Below are positions 34,289-43,554 of a DNA stretch of 64,000 nt, one piece after another (position 1 is the stretch's first letter; every line of letters starts with the position of its first letter). This DNA comes from Scytonema sp035967975 (GTDB lineage: Bacteria > Cyanobacteriota > Cyanobacteriia > Cyanobacteriales > Nostocaceae). Under the pieces are notes generated by a model that saw only the letters and a program-made list of their open reading frames with translations, ran no database searches and was not told where the DNA came from. The position numbers were made by a program, and so were the translations under genes. Location of the stretch: assembly GCA_035967975.1 (NCBI GenBank), contig JAWQFQ010000008.1, forward strand, positions 1 to 64,000, in the 5' to 3' direction.

Positions 34289-35851
34289 GTGATTGAGGCA
34301 GAAGTTCATTTATCACTACATAACTTCCTGCGATCGCAGGCGGGTTTTCCTTCGTGGCCTCATCATTTAACGATGGCACGGTTGGTAGCACGCGCCTTGC
34401 GTCTGGGACGTAGCGCCCTCATTCAAGTAGGGGCGGCTTGTGGCTATCAGGAGCGGTATCGCACCAGCTTTGTAGCATCAGCATTAATCTGGCAAGGTCC
34501 AGTTATTATTGTTGCCCCTGAAGTTGTGCAGCAACGCCTGCTACAAGTGGAAATACCCCGTCTTCAGCACTGGTTGCAAATTGACAAACCGATTAGAACA
34601 GGTAACGCTTTCCCCGGTCATGAGTTCCAAGGACTATTCCTAGTTTCTCCTGAAACGTGGTTAAAAGCACAACTTTCTTCTCACAATAATTTTCCCAGTG
34701 GTATTCCCACAATCATTGATGGAGTAGACGATCTCGAAGATTGGGTGCGACGGGTATTAACTGTTAATTTAGAAGCAAGGGACTGGGATCAACTCATGCT
34801 TGCTTACCCAACTCAAGCTGAGATAATTCGTTCAGCACGAGCACAACTCACCCACGAACTGTTTAAGCATCCAGCAAATCCCTATGAATGCTATCTGATT
34901 TCTCTAGCAGAAGAAGAAATTCTTAGTCGTCTTTATTCAGTTTTAGATATATCAACATTACCAGAACCGTGGCAAAATTTTTGGCACCTATTTAAGCACC
35001 GTAACGATTTCCCCAATCTCCCCATCTCCCCATCGTCTCCCCCTCCCCTACTCTGGGCTACTATTTCCCGCCGTCAAGGTTTATTTTCTTTGCACTGCGC
35101 TCCCATAGAATTAAGTACCACACTAAAACCAATGTGGGAGAAGCAACCAGTGGTTTTAATCGGTAGTGCCTTAGAACCGGAAACTGAGGCACCCCTATTT
35201 CGCGATCGCATGGGGTTAGGTGATTTGACGTGTCTAAAGTTCTCCTCTGATCATCAAACCGAAGCCATCCAATTGTACGTACCGTACCAATTACCTCTAC
35301 CCAACACGCCGGAATTTCAAGCGGCTTTTATCCACAAAGTCCGTACTTTGGTGTGTTTAAGTGCTACTTCCCCCGGAGTGACAGTTGTGATAGTGGGAGA
35401 TGTACCCCTAAAAGCTCAAGTAGGAACCATTCTTGCTTCAGAGTTTGGGTCGCGAGTGCAGGTGGAAAAAACCTGTTTGGATGACAACGGTATTTTGGTA
35501 ACTGGTTGGGAATTTTGGCGCAAACGTCAAAGAGTTTTACCCGCACCCCAACTTCTCATTATTGCGACTTTACCCCTACCTTCCCTAGAACATCCTTTAG
35601 TGGCTGGTAGAGTCGGTTACTATAAACAATCCCATCAAGATTGGTTTCGTTTGTACCTGTTACCAACTGCTTTGAATGAATTGCAACGGGCTGTCGCACC
35701 CGTACGCGAAAGTAGAGGTTTTGTTGCATTGCTTGACAGTCGCGTAATTCTCCGCAGCTACGGTGCTCAAGTCCTAGCTGCCCTTAGTCCCCTAGCACGA
35801 ATCAACTATCTCGATCCCAGCTTATTTTCCTCTGCTGAGGAAGAAGAATAG
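34289..35851 (+). CDS. DinG/XPD-like helicase-related protein lacking a Walker A motif
   Basis: A 520-residue protein. The C-terminal part (LLPTALNELQRAVAPVRESR then GFVALLDSRVILRSYG) fits the helicase C-terminal domain of DinG-like superfamily II enzymes, and IIDGVDDLEDW resembles a DEAH box region. At the position of the P-loop the sequence is LIQVGAACGYQER (44-56), with no G-K-[ST], so ATP hydrolysis is doubtful. From memory, similar proteins are conserved in cyanobacteria. The GTG start has AGGGGATTG upstream. A Pro/Ser stretch (LPISPSSPPP) may be a repeat insertion. Confidence 0.6.
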   Translation: MIEAEVHLSLHNFLRSQAGFPSWPHHLTMARLVARALRLGRSALIQVGAACGYQERYRTSFVASALIWQGPVIIVAPEVVQQRLLQVEIPRLQHWLQIDKPIRTGNAFPGHEFQGLFLVSPETWLKAQLSSHNNFPSGIPTIIDGVDDLEDWVRRVLTVNLEARDWDQLMLAYPTQAEIIRSARAQLTHELFKHPANPYECYLISLAEEEILSRLYSVLDISTLPEPWQNFWHLFKHRNDFPNLPISPSSPPPLLWATISRRQGLFSLHCAPIELSTTLKPMWEKQPVVLIGSALEPETEAPLFRDRMGLGDLTCLKFSSDHQTEAIQLYVPYQLPLPNTPEFQAAFIHKVRTLVCLSATSPGVTVVIVGDVPLKAQVGTILASEFGSRVQVEKTCLDDNGILVTGWEFWRKRQRVLPAPQLLIIATLPLPSLEHPLVAGRVGYYKQSHQDWFRLYLLPTALNELQRAVAPVRESRGFVALLDSRVILRSYGAQVLAALSPLARINYLDPSLFSSAEEEE

Positions 35852-36096
35852 GGTGACCGGGTGTAGGGTGTAGGGAAAAAACACCCTCTACACCCTTCTT
35901 TAAACCGATCCGGAATTTTTCATTCTGACTTTGTAGCACTCTAAAGTGAGCATTCAAACTCCTAATCGTTAATAGCTAATGGTTAATTGTTCATAAAAAA
36001 ACCATTAGCCATTAGCCATTAGCCATTAGCCATTAGCCATTAGCCATTAGCCATTAATCAAGTATGCCAGAAATCTAAGCAAAACCCATTACTATT
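35852..36096. other. Intergenic region with two repeat types
   Basis: It starts with GGGTGACCGGGTGTAGGG followed by TGTAGGG, the same unit as at 23575, and ends with the CCATTAG array at 36002-36057. Confidence 0.6.
36002..36057. repeat. CCATTAG heptamer tandem repeat x8
   Basis: Eight perfect head-to-tail heptamers just upstream of the kinase gene. Partial copies also occur at 38053-38084 upstream of the next WD40 gene. STRR class; copy number is likely to vary between strains. Confidence 0.9.
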
Positions 36097-38010
36097 ATGA
36101 ATAGTCAAGTTTTAGGTGGGCGCTATCGAACAACTCAAGTGTTAGCTCAAGGAGGATTTGGGCAAACCTATCTTGCCACTGATACCCATCGTCCTAGCCA
36201 TCCTACCTGTGTTGTTAAGCAACTGCGACCCGTCAATCAAAAGCCAGAGTTAATGCCAAAAATTCAACTTTGGTTTAAAAACGAAGGAGAAACTTTAGCG
36301 AAGCTTGGTCTTCACAACCAAATTCCTCAATTATTGGCTTATTTTGAGGAAGATGGAGAATTCTATCTAGTTCAAGAATATATTCCCGGACAAACTTTAA
36401 GTTACGAACTAGTACCAGGAAACCCCTGGGACTCAGAGAAAGTTATACATTTATTAATAGATATTCTAGAAATTTTAGAATTTGTACACAGTCATGGTGT
36501 CATTCACCGTGATATAAAACCATCTAACATAATCCGAAGACAAACAGATAATAAATTAGTTTTAATAGACTTTGGTACAGTCAAACAAATTCCCCCGCTA
36601 GATAGCCAAGGTCAACCAAATTTGACGCTAGCAGTTGGTACCCCAGCTTATATGCCAGTCGAACAACTTTATGGCTATCCTCAACTCAACAGCGATATTT
36701 ATGCAGTGGGAATTATTGGTATACAAGCAGCAAGTGGGTTATCTGCTCATGAAGTTAAATCTCTTATCGATCCTCACAGTCCAAATTCTGGCATAGGGAG
36801 TTGGCGCGATCGCACGTCTATCTGCCAAGAGTTAGCAGATATTTTGGAAAAAATGGTTGTTCTTGACTATCGAGAACGCTATCAAACAGCAACAGTGGTT
36901 ATTTCTAACCTCAAAAATCTCAACAAAAACAACAGCCAAAATCCAGAAACAAATAGTAGTACTTTTGTTTTTGCCCCAGCCCTATCACCAAACACTGCGC
37001 CGTCAAACCGTTCAAAAACAACCTTATATAAACGACGTACGCTCCTGAGTTTACTGCCGATTGCGGGCATTGTTGCCGTTGCGCTCTCAGCAGCATTTTA
37101 CTTCTTCTCAAAGCAGGATGTAAAAGCAGGGAATCTCTCTGTTGCTAAAGTCCTATCCGGACATTCCGGTTCTGTGTGGTCTGTGGCTTTGAGTGCTGAC
37201 GCGCAAACCCTAGCAAGTGGTAGCGAAGACAAGAAAATCAAAATTTGGCATCCAGAAACGGGAGAACTAAATCGCACACTAAACGCACATTCTGACAATG
37301 TCAGAACGATTAGTCTCAGTGCGGATGGACAAACCCTTGTCAGTGGGAGTGGAGATAATACCATCAAAATTTGGCAGCCCCAGACGGGCAAACTATTGAA
37401 AACGCTTACCAATCATTCTGAACCTGTATGGTCTGTTGTCTTGAGTCGTGACGGACAAACTCTAGTCAGTGGGAGTCAAGACAAAACTATTAAAGTTTGG
37501 GATGTACTATCAGGAAAACTTATACGTACTCTTGTTGGACATTCTGCTGCTGTCTACTCTGTTGCTCTGAGCCCCGACAGTCAAACCCTAGTGAGTGGTA
37601 GTCAAGACAAAACTGTTAAAGTTTGGGATGTGCAAACAGGGCTTTTACTTAGAACTATAGAGGGACACACTGACGCCGTTAGGTCCGTCGCTATCAGCCC
37701 CGATGGGCAAACGATTGCTAGTGGAAGTTGGGATCAAATTATCAAGATTTGGAATATCCGCACGGGAATGCTAGTCCGCACCCTCAAAGGACATAGCGAT
37801 CGCGTTGTTGCTGTTAGTTTCCGCTTTGATGGTAAAACCCTTGCCAGTGCTAGTGTTGATAACACTGTAAAAATTTGGGATTTGCAAACAGGAGACTTGC
37901 GCCAAACTCTTTCCGGTCATTCTGATTGGGTGTTGTCAATTGCTATGAGTTCTTGGGGCAATACCCTCATCACTGGTAGCCGGGACAAAACTATTAAGAT
38001 TTGGCAATAA
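36097..38010 (+). CDS. Ser/Thr protein kinase with transmembrane segment and WD40 propeller
   Basis: A 637-residue Hanks-type kinase. The kinase domain (about 10-272) has the glycine loop AQGGFGQTY (17-25), Lys41, HRDIKPSN with catalytic Asp139, and DFG at 158-160. A single transmembrane helix (LPIAGIVAVALSAAFYFF, about 320-337) connects to seven WD40 repeats (about 350-637), each opening like SGHSGSVWSVALS and closing like KTIKIW. The propeller should face outside the cytoplasm and sense or bind a ligand. The next gene encodes a separate membrane-anchored WD40 propeller of the same design. Confidence 0.95.
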   Translation: MNSQVLGGRYRTTQVLAQGGFGQTYLATDTHRPSHPTCVVKQLRPVNQKPELMPKIQLWFKNEGETLAKLGLHNQIPQLLAYFEEDGEFYLVQEYIPGQTLSYELVPGNPWDSEKVIHLLIDILEILEFVHSHGVIHRDIKPSNIIRRQTDNKLVLIDFGTVKQIPPLDSQGQPNLTLAVGTPAYMPVEQLYGYPQLNSDIYAVGIIGIQAASGLSAHEVKSLIDPHSPNSGIGSWRDRTSICQELADILEKMVVLDYRERYQTATVVISNLKNLNKNNSQNPETNSSTFVFAPALSPNTAPSNRSKTTLYKRRTLLSLLPIAGIVAVALSAAFYFFSKQDVKAGNLSVAKVLSGHSGSVWSVALSADAQTLASGSEDKKIKIWHPETGELNRTLNAHSDNVRTISLSADGQTLVSGSGDNTIKIWQPQTGKLLKTLTNHSEPVWSVVLSRDGQTLVSGSQDKTIKVWDVLSGKLIRTLVGHSAAVYSVALSPDSQTLVSGSQDKTVKVWDVQTGLLLRTIEGHTDAVRSVAISPDGQTIASGSWDQIIKIWNIRTGMLVRTLKGHSDRVVAVSFRFDGKTLASASVDNTVKIWDLQTGDLRQTLSGHSDWVLSIAMSSWGNTLITGSRDKTIKIWQ

Positions 38011-38115
38011 CTTAGAAAAAATTGGCGTGAGTACCGCTAATAGTCAAAGAGCAATTAGCCATTAGCCATTAGCAATCAGCCATTAATGTTTTAAGATTCC
38101 TATAGGAGATGTCTA

Positions 38116-39135
38116 ATGATAGAAAATAAAAAAACTCAAAATAGTCAGATTATTGGATATGGGATTGCAACTGTGGTAGCGCTTTCTGGTGCGGCATACG
38201 GTATTTATCAATGGCAAGTCAATTCTCAACCTGAAGTGACAGTTAACTGGAATAATATTCAAGCTCAAAAAAGCTTTAGCGGTCATACAGATAGAGTTTG
38301 GTCTGTGGCTTTTAGTCCTGATGGACGAAGACTTGCAACTGCGAGTGAGGACAAAACTATCAGATTGTGGAATGTAGAAACTGGGCAACCTATGAGAACT
38401 TTGCTAGGACATTCCAAAGGAGTTTTATCAGTATCTTTCCGTCCTGATGGAAAAATGCTTGCAAGTAGTGGCAAAGATGCAAGTGTCAAGCTTTGGGATC
38501 TACAAACTGGAAAATTAATTCGTTCTTTAGATGAACATCCCAAAAATGTTAGGTCTGTTGTCTTTAGCCCTGATGGACAGACTTTAATCAGTAGTAGCTG
38601 GGATAATACCGTCAAGATATGGAAAGTGAATACTGGCGAAGTTCTGCACACTCTTAAGGGTCATAATGAAGGAGTTTTTGCTGTGACAATCAGTCCTAAC
38701 GGTCAGACTCTTGCTACCGTGAGTAAGGATAAAACAACCAAACTCTGGAATCACAAGACAGGACAACTTATCCGCACTCTAAAAGAACAAGATTCAGTGC
38801 GATCGGTTGCTTTTAGCCCAGATGGACAGACTCTCGCCACTGGTAGTAATGACAAAACCATTAAGTTGTGGAATGTTGCTACTGGAGAATTGATTCGGAC
38901 TCTTAAAGGGCACACAAATTTAGTCAATTCTGTTGCTTTTAGTCTAGATGGACAAACCTTAGCTAGTGGTGGTGAGGATAAAACTATCAAATTCTGGAAT
39001 TGGCGCACAGGAGAAGCAATTCGTACTATTGAGGAGCATACCGATGTGGTTACCGCTGTAGCTTTCAACCCCGATGGACAAAGCATAGCAAGTAGTAGTG
39101 GGGATAAGACTGCTAAAGTTTATGTCGTTCAATAA
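38116..39135 (+). CDS. Membrane-anchored WD40-repeat protein
   Basis: A 339-residue protein. An N-terminal transmembrane helix (IIGYGIATVVALSGAAYGIY, about 12-31) is followed by seven WD40 repeats (SGHTDRVWSVAFSPDG through EEHTDVVTAVAFNPDG), one complete propeller. The repeats closely resemble those of the upstream WD40 kinase, so duplication with loss of the kinase part is likely. ATAGGAGATGTCTA upstream of the ATG is a good ribosome binding site. Potential binding partner or competitor of the kinase ectodomain. Confidence 0.92.
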   Translation: MIENKKTQNSQIIGYGIATVVALSGAAYGIYQWQVNSQPEVTVNWNNIQAQKSFSGHTDRVWSVAFSPDGRRLATASEDKTIRLWNVETGQPMRTLLGHSKGVLSVSFRPDGKMLASSGKDASVKLWDLQTGKLIRSLDEHPKNVRSVVFSPDGQTLISSSWDNTVKIWKVNTGEVLHTLKGHNEGVFAVTISPNGQTLATVSKDKTTKLWNHKTGQLIRTLKEQDSVRSVAFSPDGQTLATGSNDKTIKLWNVATGELIRTLKGHTNLVNSVAFSLDGQTLASGGEDKTIKFWNWRTGEAIRTIEEHTDVVTAVAFNPDGQSIASSSGDKTAKVYVVQ

Positions 39136-39201
39136 ACTTATTTGACTTTTGCCTCTTAATAAGCGCTATCATCAGCCATAGCTGGGTTTATTTTTAACAC
39201 T

Positions 39202-39222
39202 ATGGGCGAAGCAAAGCGTCGT
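39202..39222 (+). CDS. DUF2839 protein, exon 1
   Basis: ATG plus six codons encode MGEAKRR, the conserved opening of DUF2839 proteins. The group II intron begins immediately after the seventh codon. Exon 2 is at 41442-41636. Spliced, the product is a 71-residue protein. Confidence 0.85.
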
Positions 39223-41441
39223 GTGCGATTCGTTGTTTAGTGAATCACGGTAATCAGTCCGTACATAACTAAACCAGTCCGACAGCAGATTACTGTCATT
39301 AAGGGCTGAACTCTCGGTCAGATGCAAGTGCAAGTCTTGCCATTCAGACTCAGAATTGACTCCTTATCTGCCCACACCGAACAAGCTCGGTTCTTGTAGA
39401 GTGAAGCTGGGAACAGGGCGCAATCAGACGACCGTTGCGGGTTGACACTGGCGCTAACAGGGAGTTCCTACGATGAAACAGAGCCTAGAAAAACGACTTA
39501 TTTGCAGGCAGGGCGCAACGTAAAATCCCTGACCTCACTGGAGTTCATTCCCGCCGAACAAGCGTCGAGTAACGGCAAGAGTCCAGGGAATCCAGTAGTT
39601 GAATTGGCTACATCTAACGGAACAATCAATCTCTCCGAGGGAACGAAGAAAAACGAATTGTGGGTCTTGAGACGGTCGAATCTCAGGTAGTCCAGACGAG
39701 CGGAGGAATCCCCACAGTTCGGGTAGGACAGTCCGTAATTGGACTGAGGTGTTCAGAGAATACAAACTAGAGAAGAGAAAATGATTAGACACAGTTACAA
39801 AACTAGTGAATCTTGGAAAGCCCTACCGTGGAAGAAATTCCGCCGAAATCTTTTCCGCCTTCAAAAGCGCGTATTTAAAGCTGTTCAAGCTGGAGACAAG
39901 CGAAAAGCGCGGTTTCTCCAAAAGCTGATTCTAAAATCAACCTCGGCTCGATTTCTGGCAATAAGACAAGTATCACAGCTAAATGCTGGTAAAAAGACGG
40001 CGGGTATTGATGGGAAGAAATCCCTCTCATTCGAGGAACGCTTCAACCTTGAAGAATTACTAAGAGTGAATAGCGGAAATTGGAAACATCTTGGACTACG
40101 GGAAATCCCCATCCCTAAGAAGGACGGGACTACCAGAATGCTTAAGATACCCACCATCGCGGATAGAGCTTGGCAATGCCTCGCAAAATATGCACTTGAA
40201 CCAGCACACGAAGCCAGTTTCCACGCCAGGAGTTATGGGTTCAGAACTGGGCGCTCCGCCCATGATGCACAAAAGTACATCTTCCTAAACCTTAACTCCA
40301 AAGCTAATGGAATAAATAAGCGAGTCATTGAACTCGATATTGAAAAGTGCTTCGATAGGATTAATCACTCAGCAATAATGGACGAACTCATTGCCCCTAA
40401 AGGCTTAAAACTCGGAATATTCCGATGTCTCAAGGCAGGAGTCAACCCAGAATTCCCCGAACAGGGAACACCTCAAGGGGGAGTGGTCAGCCCACTATTA
40501 GCAAACATCGCGCTCAACGGGATTGAGAGTATACACAGATACCATGAGAATCAAGGACAGAGAATCACTGACAAAACCTCAGTCAGCGATATCACCGAGC
40601 CATCAGTCCGATACGCAGATGACATGGTTATTATACTTCGACCCGAAGATGATGCGACAGAGATACTTGAAAGAATCAGCGAGTTTCTCCGCAAACGCGG
40701 AATGAATGTAAGCCAAAAGAAAACCAAAATTACCGCTTCGACAGATGGGTTTGATTTCCTCGGCTGGCACTTCAAAGTCCAGAAAAACGGAAAGTTTAGA
40801 TGTAACCCCTCAGTGGATAACTTCAAAGCGTTCCGTAAGAAAGTAAAACACATCGTCAACAACTCGAACTATGGTGCTACCACAAAGGCTGACAAATTAG
40901 CCTCGGTAGTTAGAGGTTGGAGAAATTACCATAAGTTCTGCAAGATGGACGGCTCCAGGAATTCCCTGTACCACATCGAAACAAGAGCTTACAAGGTATT
41001 TAACAAGGAAACCAAACAAAACCGCTACTCTAGCAAGAAATTACTAGACAAGGCATTTCCAGCAGTTCCCTACTCCGAAAATAAACACGTCATGGTCAAA
41101 GGAACAAAATCCCCCTATGACGGAGATACAACCTACTGGAGCGAACGTAATAGCAAGCTCTACAACGGTGAAACCTCTAAAGCTCTTAAGAAGCAGAACC
41201 ATAAATGTGCATCCTGCGGCTTAAAGTTCATCGATGAGGAACGGGTTCACCTACATCACATCGACGGAAATCATGCCAACTGAAAGAAAAATAATCTTGA
41301 AGCAATTCACGAGAGTTGCCACGATTACAAGCACATGAGCAAAAGCGAAAGCTAAGAACATCGGGAGCCGTGTACACGGAAACGGGTACGCACGGATCTA
41401 ACTGAGAGGTGCGGGGAATAATATCCCCCATCGACTCAACC
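39223..41441 (+). mobile_element. Group II intron interrupting a DUF2839 gene
   Basis: The 5' end GTGCG fits the GUGYG consensus. A domain V hairpin of 34 nt lies at 41365-41398 (GAGCCG ... GGAAAC ... CGGATC), followed by a domain VI-like stem (GCGGGGAATAATATCCCC). The intron protein is encoded in between. Boundaries were set so that exons rejoin in frame (AGG-like codon 7 CGT, then AAA); the 3' junction could differ by 1-2 nt because the canonical AY end is not perfect. Length about 2.2 kb. The ribozyme 5' region (39223-39780) contains no gene. Confidence 0.9.
39781..41355 (+). pseudogene. Group II intron reverse transcriptase/maturase, HNH domain cut by a stop
   Basis: The open frame of 500 codons has reverse-transcriptase motifs (PKKDGTTRMLKIPTIADRAW, IELDIEKCFDRINH, GTPQGGVVSPLLANIALNGI, RYADDMVII with catalytic YADD) and a maturase X domain (RGWRNYHKFC). 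An HNH region begins with CASCGLKF and LHHIDGNHAN. TGA at 41281-41283 then ends translation. Reading through as Trp gives KKNNLEAIHESCHDYKHMSK and a stop at 41353-41355, the missing HNH histidines. So the reverse transcriptase and maturase may be functional while the endonuclease domain is truncated. Confidence 0.85.
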
Positions 41442-41636
41442 AAAGTATTGCTGGGAGAAAAATACGGTCAAGACAACAATCGGTTTTTGCCTTGGATTCC
41501 CGTCACCAAATCTCAAGCCGAACTACTGGTGAAATGGGCGAACCGCCTCACCTGGATTGGTATTGGTGGTTTGGTTGCCGCTTGGATAACAGTTCGTTTT
41601 ATCGGTCCGGCTTTTGGTTGGTGGGAAGTCGTTTGA
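41442..41636 (+). CDS. DUF2839 protein, exon 2
   Basis: Encodes KVLLGEKYGQDNNRFLPW, a TKSQAELLVKWANR stretch, one transmembrane helix (LTWIGIGGLVAAWITVRFIG) and the end FGWWEVV. Joined to MGEAKRR it matches a full-length DUF2839 protein of 71 residues, a small cyanobacterial membrane protein of unknown function. By itself exon 2 has no good start, so expression depends on intron splicing. Confidence 0.88.
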   Translation, partial: KVLLGEKYGQDNNRFLPWIPVTKSQAELLVKWANRLTWIGIGGLVAAWITVRFIGPAFGWWEVV

Positions 41637-42652
41637 TTGACGTCTCTGCTGATTGTTGATCCGGAGATTCACCCATTTACCTACACCTGATCGCTGTGAG
41701 GGCGAACAACCGTTCGCCCCTACACCCGGTCACCCTACACCCCATGTTTTTTAGGAGCATCCCACGGGTAGCGATTGCAACCCGTTATAAATGGAAGAAA
41801 CACAATTTTCCCCTACACCCTTGTGTTTCTTGAAAGTCCCTAAAGAGAAAGACAGCAAGGAATTGCTAGCTGTTTTCTTGATTTATGTGAGTTATAATAG
41901 CTACAGTCACGCCAACTCCGATTTCTAAGTAATTGAGCTTATTTTTTTTATAAATAAAACTTACGTGTAATTCACCATTCCCATAACTTCTAGGATTGAA
42001 CCAAAGAGAAAAGCTCAAGGTCACTCTCCCAAATTTAGCAGTCAACAAGTATAAAACCTGACTTTCTGGCTAACAGTGGAAATATATGCCGAAATGGCAA
42101 CATAGTGCCTTAAAGTTCCGTTATCTTCATTGTAAGTTCGATCCTTAAATTTCGAGTTACTAGAGTCATCTACCAATTTCACCATATTTTCAGGAGAAAT
42201 CGAAGTAGACAGTCTTGCTAGGTCTACTAGCTTCAAGTTTCCGGTTCCCTATCAGTTGCTCCAAACAGATAAAGTCAAGCATATAATAGCTACTGAGGCA
42301 GTCTCTTTGGCTACGTGTAGCAACGAGATTTGAAATATCAGTATTTTCAGCAATTGACTTGTGCTAAATATGAGTTAATGTTAAAGCGAATTGCTTTCGC
42401 TTTCTATCACCTTTGGTAGAACTGTGTAAAGACAGGATAAACTTCCACCCTTTTTTCCGAAATACTGGATCTCGAAATTGAATATTTTGATACGACAGGC
42501 AAATGCTATATAGACTAACCTAATCTTGGTAGCCTGTTCGTACATCTTATACTTCTACGAATTGTAATGAGTAGTTTACAATACCAGTTGATGAGAAAAT
42601 CTAAAGAAAATATAAAAGAGACTAGAATAACTGTGGTGTTAGGAGGAAAAAC
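41637..42652. other. Intergenic region, possible decayed minus-strand gene
   Basis: The first part has inverted GGGTGTAGG-type repeats (CCTACACCCGGTCACCC). On the minus strand two overlapping frames, 42042-42236 (VDLARLSTSISPENMVKLVD) and 41866-42048 (LSFSLWFNPRSYGNGELHVS), read like consecutive parts of one protein separated by a frameshift; neither has an ATG start for the whole. This is weak. The remainder shows nothing. Confidence 0.35.
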
Positions 42653-42994
42653 GTGTTTCTCAGACTAGCGCAACAACATCGGCAATTTGTCCAAGACTTA
42701 GTTATGAACCTACAAGCCTTGGCGATTGTATTAGAGCGGCGTGGATATCCTGCGTCTTGCTATACTTGTGGCGACCAAATGAATAGTGCTTCTTTTATGG
42801 TCAGCTTGGGAGAAAATCACCTGATTCGGTTTTTAGTATCCGATTACGGGATCACTTGGACTGAGATGCGGGACGATCGCGAATTAATGAAACTAGAGGG
42901 TGCTGAAGCAGTCAACCAGCTACAGGAACTGGCAAATATTATCAAGCATCCCGTTCCAACCACTGTGGCTGGTAAAGCCCTAGCCAAGCGCTAG
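42653..42994 (+). CDS. DUF1815 family protein
   Basis: A 113-residue protein that matches the highly conserved cyanobacterial DUF1815 family over its whole length (FLRLAQQHRQFVQDLVMNLQ, CYTCGDQMNSASFMVSLGEN, DYGITWTEMRDDRELMKLEG). A Cys pair (CYTC) is present. Function unknown. The GTG start is supported by TTAGGAGGAAAAAC. Stands alone. Confidence 0.92.
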   Translation: MFLRLAQQHRQFVQDLVMNLQALAIVLERRGYPASCYTCGDQMNSASFMVSLGENHLIRFLVSDYGITWTEMRDDRELMKLEGAEAVNQLQELANIIKHPVPTTVAGKALAKR

Positions 42995-43318
42995 TTAGTT
43001 AAATAAACGTGCTAGTGAATGCTCACCGCCGATTGCTAATTACCTAAAAGCACGCGGGACGCGCTCAAGCCACGTAGTTTCAACTCGTGGATGAAAGCGG
43101 AGACGAGCACTCTTTTTTGCCTTCAATTCATGCGATTATGGTACAATAAACATAGCACTCGTTATAATAGCAAGTTGCCAACGTATAAGCCTAGCGGCGC
43201 GTATAGATGTCTAACGACTCTTCGGTAACAAAGACTTTGAGGGCTAGAAAATAATGGCGAGAAATCGCACAAGCTTGAGATAGGACTCCGTAACGTGGGG
43301 TTTGGGTCTAACACGTAG

Positions 43319-43393
43319 AAAAAAGAGCCAGCCTTATTACTACGAGTACTCGTGGGTGCCGACAGATTAACAAGCCAAGGCTGGCTCTTTTTT
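43319..43393 (+). terminator. Long hairpin with T-run; end of a possible small RNA
   Basis: AAAAAAGAGCCAGCCTT (43319-43335) pairs perfectly with AAGGCTGGCTCTTTTTT (43377-43393). The 41-base loop includes ACGAGTACTCGT, itself palindromic. The sequence from about 43190 upstream is GC-richer than its surroundings and lacks an open frame, so a structured RNA ending here is possible, but I do not recognise the class. Confidence 0.5.
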
Positions 43394-43519
43394 CAGGGGA
43401 CAATGAAAGGGCACACGTGAACGTTAATCGCCTCTGGAGATATCGACCTCTGTTCTGGTGGGGAAACTCCTCAGGATAAGCCGAATCGTAGAAAGAGGAA
43501 ACCTCAGAAGTGATTCTGG

Positions 43520-43554
43520 GAATCTCCGTCTCTTTAGAGCGGAGAGGATGTCAA
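43520..43554 (+). mobile_element. IS200/IS605-type right end (tnpB lost)
   Basis: GAATCTCCGTCTCT, TTAG, AGCGGAGAGGATGTCAA forms the short subterminal hairpin ending in TCAA typical of cyanobacterial IS200/IS605 right ends, where the omega-RNA scaffold also ends. The preceding 100 bases look like worn tnpB 3' sequence (frame with CCTCAGAAG TGA). No transposase or TnpB gene is present, so this is a remnant. Confidence 0.5.

Noticed and set aside
36002..36057. CRISPR array
   Set aside because: The repeat unit is 7 bp without spacers and no cas genes are present; this is a heptamer tandem repeat.
39442..39690. 82-codon frame upstream of the reverse transcriptase as a gene
   Set aside because: It lies in the ribozyme 5' domains of the group II intron and has no ribosome binding site or protein-like pattern.
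41866..42236. Two overlapping minus-strand frames as a real gene
   Set aside because: They lie in different frames, lack a convincing start and match nothing I recognise; kept only as a note on the intergenic region.
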